Below, one piece after another: positions 1-6,764 of a DNA stretch of 12,064 nt. The stretch is from Maribacter sp. (lineage in GTDB: Bacteria; Bacteroidota; Bacteroidia; Flavobacteriales; Flavobacteriaceae). Each line of letters begins with the position of its first letter. Position 1 is the first letter of the stretch. The stretch is taken from NCBI GenBank assembly GCA_030730545.1, contig JANQUX010000016.1:1-12064 (forward strand), read 5' to 3'. The notes under the pieces are model-generated. The model was not told where the DNA came from and ran no database searches. It was given only the letters and a program-made list of their open reading frames with translations. The position numbers and the translations under genes are program-made.

Positions 1-403
1 CTCCGGTTGCAACAACCAAAATACTACCTGGATCAGTAAAAAAAGGCATATCTATGAAGACCGATACAATATCCGTAAGGCAGTAATAGCCAGTAACCTC
101 TTCTTTTTCATTTAAAACAGGCAAAAGATTGGCTTCATTACGTGCAAATACCTCTAAAACATCTAACCAATTGGTATCTCGACGCACAAAAAAACTTTGC
201 AGTTCATATCTAAATTCATCGATTTTAGCATCAGGTTGTAATCCGTCTGCATCATTTTCAGAAAAAAGTCCTAAAAACCGTCCATCGTCTAAAATAGCCA
301 CATGAGAATAGGTAGAGTCTTGAAAAAATTCTACAACTTTTTCAGTGGTATCTTTAATATCGAATACCGGTAAATTTGTAATGATATGTTCTTGAATATT
401 CAT
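1..403 (-). CDS. CBS-domain protein (3' end beyond window)
   Basis: Reading the minus strand from an ATG at 403-401 gives 134 codons without a stop to the window edge, so the C-terminus is missing. The protein begins MNIQEHIITNLPVFDIKDT and has two repeats typical of paired CBS domains: about residues 10-60 (containing SHVAILDDGRFLGLFSENDA) and about 75-130 (LPVLNEKEEVTGYYCLTDIV). CBS pairs usually bind adenine nucleotides and act as regulatory modules. No catalytic domain is visible, so this looks like a stand-alone CBS protein. Small CBS proteins of this form are, from memory, commonly found next to NAD kinase in Flavobacteriia; that neighbour would lie off the left edge and cannot be seen. 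It is divergent from pdxJ with a 92-base gap. The family call is firm; the ligand and partner are unknown. Confidence 0.8.
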   Translation of the reverse strand, partial: MNIQEHIITNLPVFDIKDTTEKVVEFFQDSTYSHVAILDDGRFLGLFSENDADGLQPDAKIDEFRYELQSFFVRRDTNWLDVLEVFARNEANLLPVLNEKEEVTGYYCLTDIVSVFIDMPFFTDPGSILVVATG

Positions 404-460
404 AGACTTTTATATAACGCAAAATAACAATTAATAATATCAAAAGGCGTGCCTTATTCG

Positions 461-468
461 TATTTTTG
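461..468 (+). promoter_or_regulatory. Candidate -7 element upstream of pdxJ
   Basis: TATTTTTG is an exact match to the Bacteroidota -7 consensus TAnnTTTG. It lies 27 bases before the pdxJ ATG, which would give a short leader of about 20 bases. No good TTTG -33 box is seen at the expected spacing of about 20 bases upstream, so support is partial. An imperfect palindrome (AAGGCGTGCCTT, 444-455) lies just upstream of it. Confidence 0.35.
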
Positions 469-495
469 AAGCTCTTAAAAGGTAAATAAGACATA

Positions 496-1209
496 ATGAC
501 AAAACTTAGCGTTAACGTGAACAAAATTGCAACTCTCAGAAATGCCCGTGGTGGCAATGTTCCAGATTTGCTTAAAGTTGCAAACGATTTAGAGGGCTTT
601 GGCGCCCAAGGCATCACTATACACCCAAGGCCAGACGAACGCCATATTAGATACCAAGATGCCAGAGATTTAAAAAAAACGGTGAAGACAGAATTTAATA
701 TTGAAGGTAATCCTGTTCCTAAATTTATAGCATTAGTTCTAGAGGTTACCCCTGAACAGGTAACATTAGTACCCGATTCTGTAGATGCCATTACTTCAAA
801 TGCTGGTTGGAATACTATAAAGTATAAAGATTTTTTAACCGATGTCATCAAAACCTTTAAAGACGCAGGTATTCGTACATCAATATTTGTTGATCCAGAC
901 CCAACAATGATTGAAGGTGCAAAAGCAGTGGGCGCAGATAGAATAGAATTATACACTGAAAGTTACGCCGCCGATTACGAGAAAAATAAAGAAGAAGCAA
1001 TAAAACCTTTTGTTATAGCTGCCAAAAAAGCAAATGAACTAGGTATTGGCATAAACGCCGGTCATGATTTAAGCTTAGATAATATTGAATATTTTGCCAA
1101 AAACATACCTAATTTATTAGAGGTATCTATTGGCCATGCACTTATTAGCGAGGCGCTTTATTTAGGTTTAGATAATGTAGTAAACATGTATTTACACAGA
1201 TTAAAATGA
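496..1209 (+). CDS. pdxJ: Pyridoxine 5'-phosphate synthase PdxJ
   Basis: PdxJ condenses 1-deoxy-D-xylulose 5-phosphate with 3-amino-2-oxopropyl phosphate to give pyridoxine 5'-phosphate, the ring-closing step of DXP-dependent vitamin B6 synthesis, in the cytosol. The 237-residue length fits the family (E. coli 243). Visible signatures are [10 protein letters not shown] (11-20), [13 protein letters not shown] (39-51), the EFNIEGNP segment (66-73) and [12 protein letters not shown] (185-196). By alignment from memory with E. coli PdxJ, the catalytic residues correspond to His43, Glu70 and His190, all present. The amino-terminal motif reads NVNKIATL where E. coli has NIDHIATL; I recall this form as usual in Bacteroidota. 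The stop overlaps the start of the downstream hydrolase by 4 bases (ATGA), so the two are probably translationally coupled. The start is the only reasonable ATG before the first beta strand. Confidence 0.96.
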   Translation: MTKLSVNVNKIATLRNARGGNVPDLLKVANDLEGFGAQGITIHPRPDERHIRYQDARDLKKTVKTEFNIEGNPVPKFIALVLEVTPEQVTLVPDSVDAITSNAGWNTIKYKDFLTDVIKTFKDAGIRTSIFVDPDPTMIEGAKAVGADRIELYTESYAADYEKNKEEAIKPFVIAAKKANELGIGINAGHDLSLDNIEYFAKNIPNLLEVSIGHALISEALYLGLDNVVNMYLHRLK

Positions 1210-1982
1210 AGCAAATTTTACATTCGGTAATTTTAGGAGAAGGCAAACCGTTGTGTATTTTACACGGATTTCTAGGGATGCTCGACAATTGGAAAACTTT
1301 AGGGACTTTATATGCAGAAAATGGATTTTGTGTTCACTTAATCGACCAAAGAAATCATGGCAAAAGTTTTCATTCGCCCGATTTTAATTATGATATTTTA
1401 GCAGACGACCTTCTTAATTACCTAGACGAACACCAAATTACAAGTACCGCTTTAATAGGTCATTCTATGGGCGGAAAAACGGCAATGCAATTTGCATGCA
1501 CATACCCAGAGCGAGTCAATAGATTGCTCGTAGCAGATATAGCTCCGAAATATTACCCACCACATCACCAAGATATTATTAATGGTTTAAATGCTATAGA
1601 TACCTCTAATTTAAAATCTCGTAATGATGCCGACCAACAGTTAAAAAAACACATTTCAAACCCAGGTATACGTCAGTTTTTATTGAAAAATCTTGATAGA
1701 GATGAAAATAAAAAATTGTGTTTCAAATTTAACTTAGAAGTTTTAAGTGAAAAGATGGAAGAAATTGGCGACAATATCAATAGCACCGATAGCTACGACG
1801 GACCCACATTATTTTTAAGAGGAGATAAATCTGAATATGTTACCAAAAATGATACTGAAATCATTCGTAGACATTTTCCAAAGGCAACAGTAGAAACCAT
1901 AGATAACGCAGGTCATTGGTTACATGCTGAAAACCCTGATCAATTTTTTGAAAAATCACTTACCTTTCTAAACCAAGGATAA
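1206..1982 (+). CDS. Alpha/beta hydrolase, YbfF/ABHD11-like esterase
   Basis: A 258-residue serine hydrolase of the alpha/beta fold. The oxyanion-side HGFLG motif is at 20-24, RNHGKS at 49-54, and the nucleophile elbow GHSMGG at 85-90 puts the serine at 87. VADIAP (109-114) follows, with Asp111, then GDKSEYVT (206-213) and AGHWLHAE (235-242) with His237. The pattern follows E. coli YbfF closely, including the Asp after strand 6 (DIAP) and the Ser in the late loop (Ser209 here), features I recall being described as part of the YbfF active site. YbfF acts on acyl-CoA and simple esters in vitro; the physiological substrate here is unknown. There is no signal peptide, so it is probably cytosolic. 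It overlaps pdxJ by 4 bases in the same direction, but this need not mean a role in B6 metabolism. Confidence 0.88.
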   Translation: MKQILHSVILGEGKPLCILHGFLGMLDNWKTLGTLYAENGFCVHLIDQRNHGKSFHSPDFNYDILADDLLNYLDEHQITSTALIGHSMGGKTAMQFACTYPERVNRLLVADIAPKYYPPHHQDIINGLNAIDTSNLKSRNDADQQLKKHISNPGIRQFLLKNLDRDENKKLCFKFNLEVLSEKMEEIGDNINSTDSYDGPTLFLRGDKSEYVTKNDTEIIRRHFPKATVETIDNAGHWLHAENPDQFFEKSLTFLNQG

Positions 1983-2011
1983 ATAACAATTTTAATTTAA
2001 AACCAAAACCC

Positions 2012-2359
2012 ATGAAACTAATTTTAAGAATTCTATTAAGCGCCGTTGCCGTTATTATCTTGGCAAATATATTACCAAACGTATCTGTAGATGGTTTTAC
2101 GACCGCCGTTATCGTAGCTGTAGTATTAAGTCTTTTAAATCTATTGGTCAAACCAATATTAGTTATTCTGACACTGCCTGTAACCGTAATTACCTTTGGT
2201 CTTTTTCTATTGATTATTAATGCCATTATCATACTTTTAGCAGATAAACTTATCGCTGGTTTTTCGGTCGGAAACATTTGGTGGGCATTGATTTTTAGCC
2301 TCTTGCTATCGTTTTTACAATCAATCTTTTTTACACTACTAAAAGATGACAAGTCGTAG
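2012..2359 (+). CDS. Small four-helix membrane protein, phage holin 4 superfamily (PF04020, YvlD-like)
   Basis: The 115-residue protein is almost entirely hydrophobic. Likely membrane segments are residues 4-21, 28-45, 49-77 (long, possibly a re-entrant or two short spans) and 88-108, followed by a charged tail KDDKS. The core NLLVKPILVILTLPVTVITF (43-62), followed by a second hydrophobic stretch ending in LLADKLIAGF, is characteristic of the PF04020 family, widespread in bacterial chromosomes and usually annotated 'phage holin family protein'. No phage genes are nearby, so lysis is not a supported role. The function is unknown. It follows the hydrolase by 29 bases and probably belongs to the same transcript. 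Confidence 0.85.
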   Translation: MKLILRILLSAVAVIILANILPNVSVDGFTTAVIVAVVLSLLNLLVKPILVILTLPVTVITFGLFLLIINAIIILLADKLIAGFSVGNIWWALIFSLLLSFLQSIFFTLLKDDKS

Positions 2360-2392
2360 TTGCTTGTGATTTGAAATTCAATACTTTAAAAA

Positions 2393-2424
2393 ATTGGTTG
2401 ACTTTGCAAAATATAGTATTTTTG
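2393..2424 (+). promoter_or_regulatory. Candidate Bacteroidota-type promoter for tig
   Basis: A -33-like ATTG (2393-2396) is followed by 20 bases and an exact TAnnTTTG -7 element, TATTTTTG (2417-2424). This spacing matches the known Bacteroidota housekeeping sigma pattern. The expected start point near 2431 would leave a leader of about 30 bases before the tig ATG at 2460. The region also carries repeated TTTGCA/TGCAAA sequences at 2403-2408, 2421-2426 and 2441-2446. Confidence 0.55.
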
Positions 2425-2459
2425 CATCCCATTTTATACATGCAAATAGATATTAAGGA

Positions 2460-3782
2460 ATGAATATTACGAAAGAGCAGATAGACGATTTAAATGCAGT
2501 AGTTAAAGTTGCTATCACAAAAGAAGATTACCAAGATAAGGTAGATACCATTTTAAAGGATTATAGAAAACAAGCTAATATTCCTGGCTTTAGAAAAGGT
2601 CAAGTTCCTATGGGCCTTATAAAAAAGCAATATGGTAAAGCTGTATTGGTTGATGAAGTAAATAAATTGTTGCAAGACAATCTAAACAAATATTTAACCG
2701 AAGAAAAATTAGATGTTCTTGGCAACCCTTTACCAAAACAACAAGATAATTTTGATTGGGATAAAGAGGAATTGGCTTTTGAATTCGAATTAGGTTTAGC
2801 ACCTAATTTTGAAGTTTCATTAAAAACTAAAAATGCCATTACCCAGTACAAAATAGTTGCAGATAAGAAAATGATCGACGAGCAAGTTGAGCGTATTCAA
2901 AAGCAATATGGTAAACTTGTAAGTAAAGATGTTGTTAGCAAGAATGATGAAGTAAGTGGTACTTTCACTAACGAGGCTGAAGAAATCGATAACAAAACCA
3001 TGCTTGAAACTGATAAGTTGAAAAGTAAAAAAGCTTTAGATGCGTTGAAAGGTAAGAAAGTTGGTGATGTTGTTACCTTACAAACAAAAGGTCTATTTAA
3101 TGAAGATTATTTGTTATCAAGTGCTTTAGGCATTGATAAACAAAAAGCTGAATCTTTAGATACCGAAGTTACTTTCACTATTTCTGAAATTAACGAAAGA
3201 GAAGCTGCTGAATTAAATCAAGAGTTATTCGATAAACTTTTTGGCCCTGACAGCGTAAAATCTGAAAAGGAATTAAAAGAACGTATCAAAGAAGATTCTG
3301 AAAAGCAATTCGAGCAACAGTCCGATCAAAAATTATTGAACGACGTAACCGAATATTTCATTGACAACACCAAATTTGAATTACCAACAGGTTTCTTAAC
3401 CAAGTGGATTCAAATGACAGGTGAAGAGCCTTTATCTGAAGAGCAAGCTGTTGAAGAGTTTGCTAAATCTGAAAAAGGTTTACGTTACCAACTTATTGAA
3501 GGTAAAATAATTCGTGAAAACGAGTTACAAGTTCAGTTCGATGAATTGAAAGAATTCTCTAAAGGATTTATTCGTTCGCAAATGGCTCAATTTGGTCAAT
3601 TAGACCCAAAAGAAGAAGAGTTAGACAATATTGCAGCGCGTGTTCTTGGTAACCAAGATGAAGTAAAAAGACTTTCAGAACAATTGATGAGTCAGAAATT
3701 ATTGAATCTTTACAAAGAAAAAGCGAATCTTAAGACAAAGGAAGTTACCTATGAAAATTTCGTGAAAGAAGTTTACGGATAA
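2460..3782 (+). CDS. tig: Trigger factor, ribosome-associated chaperone
   Basis: Trigger factor docks near the ribosome exit tunnel and shields nascent chains. The 440 residues fit the family (E. coli 432) and follow its three-part layout. The N-terminal ribosome-binding domain (about 1-115) carries the signature IPGFRKGQVP at 41-50. A middle FKBP-like region spans about 150-245. The helical C-terminal chaperone domain spans about 255-440, rich in Glu, Lys and Gln. The FKBP segment is strongly degenerate: the usual DFTGxxDGxxFxGG pattern is replaced by GTFTNEAEEIDNKTMLE, so prolyl isomerase activity is doubtful. Placement directly before clpP and clpX is the conserved bacterial order. The start ATG is preceded by AAGGA, but too close to act as a normal ribosome binding site. 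Confidence 0.95.
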   Translation: MNITKEQIDDLNAVVKVAITKEDYQDKVDTILKDYRKQANIPGFRKGQVPMGLIKKQYGKAVLVDEVNKLLQDNLNKYLTEEKLDVLGNPLPKQQDNFDWDKEELAFEFELGLAPNFEVSLKTKNAITQYKIVADKKMIDEQVERIQKQYGKLVSKDVVSKNDEVSGTFTNEAEEIDNKTMLETDKLKSKKALDALKGKKVGDVVTLQTKGLFNEDYLLSSALGIDKQKAESLDTEVTFTISEINEREAAELNQELFDKLFGPDSVKSEKELKERIKEDSEKQFEQQSDQKLLNDVTEYFIDNTKFELPTGFLTKWIQMTGEEPLSEEQAVEEFAKSEKGLRYQLIEGKIIRENELQVQFDELKEFSKGFIRSQMAQFGQLDPKEEELDNIAARVLGNQDEVKRLSEQLMSQKLLNLYKEKANLKTKEVTYENFVKEVYG

Positions 3783-3811
3783 ATTCCAAACAATAAATTA
3801 AGTATCTTTAC

Positions 3812-3845
3812 GGTGCCGGAAATAAAATTTTCGGCACCTTTTTTT
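3812..3845 (+). terminator. Intrinsic terminator after tig, hairpin plus T7
   Basis: GGTGCCG (3812-3818) pairs with CGGCACC (3832-3838). Pairing continues inward through one G-T wobble and four A-T pairs to an AAA loop, giving a 12-pair stem. Seven T residues follow at 3839-3845. This is a textbook Rho-independent terminator on the plus strand. It lies 30 bases after the tig stop and only 25 bases before the clpP start. Confidence 0.9.
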
Positions 3846-3870
3846 ACTCTAAAATATAGACATACAATTT

Positions 3871-4551
3871 ATGGATTACGGAAAAGAATTCAAGAATTTC
3901 GCTATAAACGATCAAGGCATTAGCAGCACTTATTACGATTCTATAATGAGCAGCATGTACCCAACGAACATGACGCCTAACATTATTGAAGAGCGTTCTA
4001 TGAACATTGTTGCAATGGACGTTTATTCGCGTTTAATGATGGATCGCATCATTTTTATGGGTACTGGTATTAATGACCAAGTAGCCAACATTATTCAAGC
4101 ACAATTATTGTTTTTAGCAAGTGTTGACGCTAAAAAAGATATTCAAATTTACATCAACTCACCAGGTGGTAGTGTATACGCAGGTTTAGGTATTTATGAT
4201 ACTATGCAGTTCATTACACCAGATGTTGCTACTATTTGTACAGGTATGGCAGCTTCTATGGGTGCAGTACTTTTATGCGCAGGTGAAAAAGGAAAACGTA
4301 GCGGCCTGCAACACTCTCGTGTTATGATCCACCAACCAATGGGCGGTGCTCAAGGTCAAGCTAGTGATATTGAAATTACAGCTAGAGAGATATTAAAATT
4401 AAAAGAAGAATTATATCAAATCATAGCAGAACACTCTGGTACTGATATTGAAAAAGTTCGTGACGATAGTGACCGTGATTACTGGATGAAAGCTGATGAA
4501 GCTCTTAAATACGGTATGATTGATGAAATTTTGGTAAGGGAAAAGAAGTAA
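3871..4551 (+). CDS. clpP: ATP-dependent Clp protease proteolytic subunit ClpP
   Basis: ClpP forms the double-heptamer serine protease barrel that degrades proteins unfolded by ClpX or ClpA/C. The catalytic triad is complete: Ser129 in GMAASMGA (125-132), His154 in VMIHQPMGG (151-159) and Asp203 in DSDRDYW (199-205). [11 protein letters not shown] (95-105) gives the glycine-rich oxyanion loop. At 226 residues it is about 19 longer than E. coli ClpP, mostly as a longer N-terminus before [10 protein letters not shown] (34-43); I recall this as normal in Bacteroidota. That segment may be a propeptide, but the processing site cannot be placed from sequence alone. The gene lies 25 bases after the tig terminator and 87 bases before clpX. 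Confidence 0.97.
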   Translation: MDYGKEFKNFAINDQGISSTYYDSIMSSMYPTNMTPNIIEERSMNIVAMDVYSRLMMDRIIFMGTGINDQVANIIQAQLLFLASVDAKKDIQIYINSPGGSVYAGLGIYDTMQFITPDVATICTGMAASMGAVLLCAGEKGKRSGLQHSRVMIHQPMGGAQGQASDIEITAREILKLKEELYQIIAEHSGTDIEKVRDDSDRDYWMKADEALKYGMIDEILVREKK

Positions 4552-4591
4552 ACCCGACTAATTGAATCAAATAAATTAATGTTTTTTAAAC

Positions 4592-4612
4592 CAAAAACGA
4601 TTTTTGATCGTT
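4592..4612 (+). promoter_or_regulatory. Overlapping alternative hairpins in the clpP-clpX spacer
   Basis: Two short inverted repeats share bases and cannot form together: CAAAAA-CGA-TTTTTG (4592-4606) and AACGAT-TTTTG-ATCGTT (4596-4612). Neither is followed by a T run, so they are not a terminator. They lie 26 bases or more before the clpX ATG. The stems are weak and AT-rich; a regulatory role is only a possibility. The bases GATTTTTG (4599-4606) also miss the -7 consensus TAnnTTTG by one. Confidence 0.25.
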
Positions 4613-4638
4613 AAGGAATAGAATAGAGAAGATAGATA

Positions 4639-5874
4639 ATGGCAAAGGAAAATTTAGAGTGTTCATTTTGCGGTAGAAAAAAACCAGAAACCAATTTATT
4701 GATTGCTGGTCTTGATGCCCATATTTGTGATCGCTGTATTGAGCAAGCTCACGGCATTGTTGCCGAAGAGTCAAAACAGACAAAGACCAACGATCTTTCT
4801 TCTGAACTTGTTCTAAAAAAACCACAAGAAATAAAGGAATTTTTAGACACTTTTATCATTGGGCAAGATCGTACTAAAAAGGTAATGTCTGTTGCCGTTT
4901 ACAACCACTATAAAAGGTTACTACAGCCTTCTTCTAAAGAAGATGATATAGAAATTCAAAAAAGTAACATTATTATGGTTGGGCAAACCGGTACCGGTAA
5001 AACCCTTATGGCAAAAACCATTGCAAAATTACTTAATGTACCATTGGCCATTGTTGATGCGACAGTATTGACCGAAGCTGGTTATGTTGGTGAAGATGTA
5101 GAAAGTATTCTTACCCGTCTTTTACAAGCAGCAGATTACAATCTTGAAAAAGCAGAAAGAGGTATCGTTTTTATTGATGAAATCGATAAAATTGCACGTA
5201 AAGGCGATAATCCTTCTATTACAAGAGATGTATCTGGGGAAGGTGTTCAACAAGGTCTTTTAAAATTGTTGGAAGGTACAGTTGTGAATGTTCCACCTAA
5301 AGGAGGAAGAAAACACCCAGATCAAAAATTCATTGAAGTAAATACCGAAAATATCTTATTTATTGCCGGTGGAGCTTTTGATGGTATCGAACGTGCTATT
5401 ACAAAACGTTTGAATATGCAAGCTGTTGGTTATAGCGCTTCAAAATCTGATAGTTTTTTAGATGATAGTAATTTATTACAATACATCATACCAAGAGATT
5501 TGAAAGATTTCGGACTTATACCTGAAATTATTGGTAGGCTTCCTGTTCTTACGCATATGAATCCGTTAGACAAAAAGACATTAAGAGCTATTTTAACCGA
5601 GCCCAAAAATGCGATTATAAAGCAATACGAGAAGTTATTTGCAATGGATGATATTACTTTCACCATTACAGACCAAGCTTTAGATTATATCGTAGAAAAA
5701 GCAATAGAGTATAAACTTGGAGCTAGAGGTTTAAGATCTTTGTGTGAAGCCATTTTTACTGACGCAATGTTCGAAATGCCAAGTACAGGTGATAAAAACT
5801 TTAAAGTAACAAAACCTTATGCCGAAGAAATGTTATCACACGATACCATTAAAAAGCTAAAGGCTGTTTCATAA
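4639..5874 (+). CDS. clpX: ClpX, AAA+ unfoldase subunit of ClpXP
   Basis: ClpX recognises substrates, unfolds them with ATP and feeds them to ClpP. The 411 residues contain the full family layout. The N-terminal zinc-binding domain has Cys8, Cys11, Cys30 and Cys33. Walker A is GQTGTGKT (115-122), the pore loop GYVG is at 148-151, Walker B is IVFIDEID (176-183), the RKH substrate loop is at 224-226, the arginine-finger region IGRLPV is at 298-303, and sensor 2 is GARGLRS (361-367). The ClpP-docking tripeptide, IGF in E. coli, aligns with VGY (263-265). It sits directly after clpP on the same strand with no terminator between, so co-transcription is likely. Confidence 0.97.
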   Translation: MAKENLECSFCGRKKPETNLLIAGLDAHICDRCIEQAHGIVAEESKQTKTNDLSSELVLKKPQEIKEFLDTFIIGQDRTKKVMSVAVYNHYKRLLQPSSKEDDIEIQKSNIIMVGQTGTGKTLMAKTIAKLLNVPLAIVDATVLTEAGYVGEDVESILTRLLQAADYNLEKAERGIVFIDEIDKIARKGDNPSITRDVSGEGVQQGLLKLLEGTVVNVPPKGGRKHPDQKFIEVNTENILFIAGGAFDGIERAITKRLNMQAVGYSASKSDSFLDDSNLLQYIIPRDLKDFGLIPEIIGRLPVLTHMNPLDKKTLRAILTEPKNAIIKQYEKLFAMDDITFTITDQALDYIVEKAIEYKLGARGLRSLCEAIFTDAMFEMPSTGDKNFKVTKPYAEEMLSHDTIKKLKAVS

Positions 5875-5897
5875 TACCTCAGCAAATAATTGAATAT

Positions 5898-5931
5898 AAA
5901 AAAAGCGAAGATTTACATCTTCGCTTTTTTT
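5898..5931. terminator. Bidirectional intrinsic terminator between convergent genes
   Basis: AGCGAAGAT (5904-5912) pairs perfectly with ATCTTCGCT (5917-5925) around a TTAC loop. A run of seven A residues (5898-5904) precedes the stem and seven T residues (5925-5931) follow it, so the structure ends transcription on either strand. It serves clpX from the left and the minus-strand hydrolase-like gene from the right. Confidence 0.92.
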
Positions 5932-5953
5932 ATGCTTTATACTTTTATGTATT

Positions 5954-6511
5954 TCAAACCACTTTTTTAATCTGTGGTGTAATTTGTGTTACTTCTTGCA
6001 ATAGATCCATACATACTTTCTGAATGATTTTCTCATCGGTATATAATGTATGTCCGTAATTAGGTAATACTTCCATATCTATCCCTAAATTATCTGCCCA
6101 TTCAGCGCTTGGTTTAAATGCATCATTAGCACCATACACCAATTGAAAAGGTACATTAGGGCGATCGTTATTTCTACGTATTCTCGTAGGAGATACACCA
6201 TATAAAGACTTTACAGGTAAGCCTCTCTTAGCTGCTTCCCAAACAATGGTAGCACCTGTACTAAAAGCAAGATAATAACATGCTTCTTTTTCTTTTTTTA
6301 ATAAATGAGATACAGCAGTATCTGTACCGCCTTCTATAAAAGCATTGTGTACATTCTCTTCAGTTTGAATAAGAATATCTAAATTTGCCAGTTGTTGACT
6401 ATCGTAAAAAGTAATGTCGAAATACTGTTGTAGATACCCTAAATATGAAGTAATCCATAAACCTTTCTTAGCGCCCCACATATCGGAAACGATCACTAAT
6501 TTGTCTGCCAT
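5954..6511 (-). CDS. Divergent alpha/beta-hydrolase-like protein, function unknown
   Basis: The 185-residue reading starts at the ATG at 6511-6509, so that the protein begins MADKLVIVSDMWG, a typical first beta strand. A longer reading from a GTG at 6571 would add 20 residues without an obvious role. Features fitting a compact alpha/beta hydrolase are a nucleophile-elbow-like YLAFSTGATIVWE (80-92) with Ser84, a late VYGANDAFKP (125-134) with Asp130, and NYGHTLYTD (151-159) with His154. The elbow reads A-F-S-T-G, not the usual G-x-S-x-G, and the protein is shorter than most hydrolases of this fold. No signal peptide is seen, so it is probably cytosolic. Substrate unknown. It converges on clpX across a shared bidirectional terminator. 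Confidence 0.6.
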   Translation of the reverse strand: MADKLVIVSDMWGAKKGLWITSYLGYLQQYFDITFYDSQQLANLDILIQTEENVHNAFIEGGTDTAVSHLLKKEKEACYYLAFSTGATIVWEAAKRGLPVKSLYGVSPTRIRRNNDRPNVPFQLVYGANDAFKPSAEWADNLGIDMEVLPNYGHTLYTDEKIIQKVCMDLLQEVTQITPQIKKVV

Positions 6512-6764
6512 AATAATAGTATTTATAGTTTGGTTAAGTTTTGCTTCAGCAAGTTGAAATAATAAATGCACTTACAACTATTTAATTGTTTAGCGGGTTA
6601 AAAATATCGATGTAGTCCCTATTAATGATACTTATTAGAACTAAAAAAGCTACAATTATGTTGTAAGGTAAAAGCCACCTTAACTACGGCAAATGTATGG
6701 CATGTAATGAGGAAATATCTAAAATTGTTGTGATTAGGGTAATAATTGGTGTGAATAGAGATAA
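6512..6764. other. 253-base intergenic gap with no gene seen
   Basis: The stretch between two minus-strand genes has no open frame longer than a few codons with a plausible start and no tRNA-like fold. It contains one small inverted repeat, TAAGGT (6664-6669) with ACCTTA (6677-6682) around a 7-base loop, without a T run on either side. No clear promoter was found for the downstream hydrolase-like gene; on the minus strand a TAGCTTTT sequence is only a near match to the -7 consensus. Confidence 0.5.

Noticed and set aside
354..956. Minus-strand open frame of 200 codons overlapping pdxJ
   Set aside because: It lies opposite a clearly recognised pdxJ and the start of the CBS gene, has no family resemblance, and reads like the antisense shadow of a conserved gene.
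1960..2352. Minus-strand open frame of 130 codons opposite the membrane protein gene
   Set aside because: The plus-strand frame encodes a recognisable PF04020 protein; the antisense frame has no motif.
2012..2359. Prophage remnant suggested by the holin-family label
   Set aside because: No endolysin, integrase, structural gene or attachment repeat is nearby; PF04020 proteins are common chromosomal genes and the neighbours are housekeeping genes.
2350..2372. Small hairpin at the end of the holin-family gene (ACAAG paired with CTTGT)
   Set aside because: Only five pairs and no T run, so it does not qualify as a terminator.
6512..6571. GTG start at 6571 extending the small hydrolase-like protein by 20 residues
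   Set aside because: The ATG at 6511 begins directly at the first predicted beta strand, and the extension has no recognisable role.
6664..6682. Small RNA or terminator around the TAAGGT/ACCTTA repeat in the 253-base gap
   Set aside because: Six pairs with a 7-base loop, no T run and no promoter; too weak to call.
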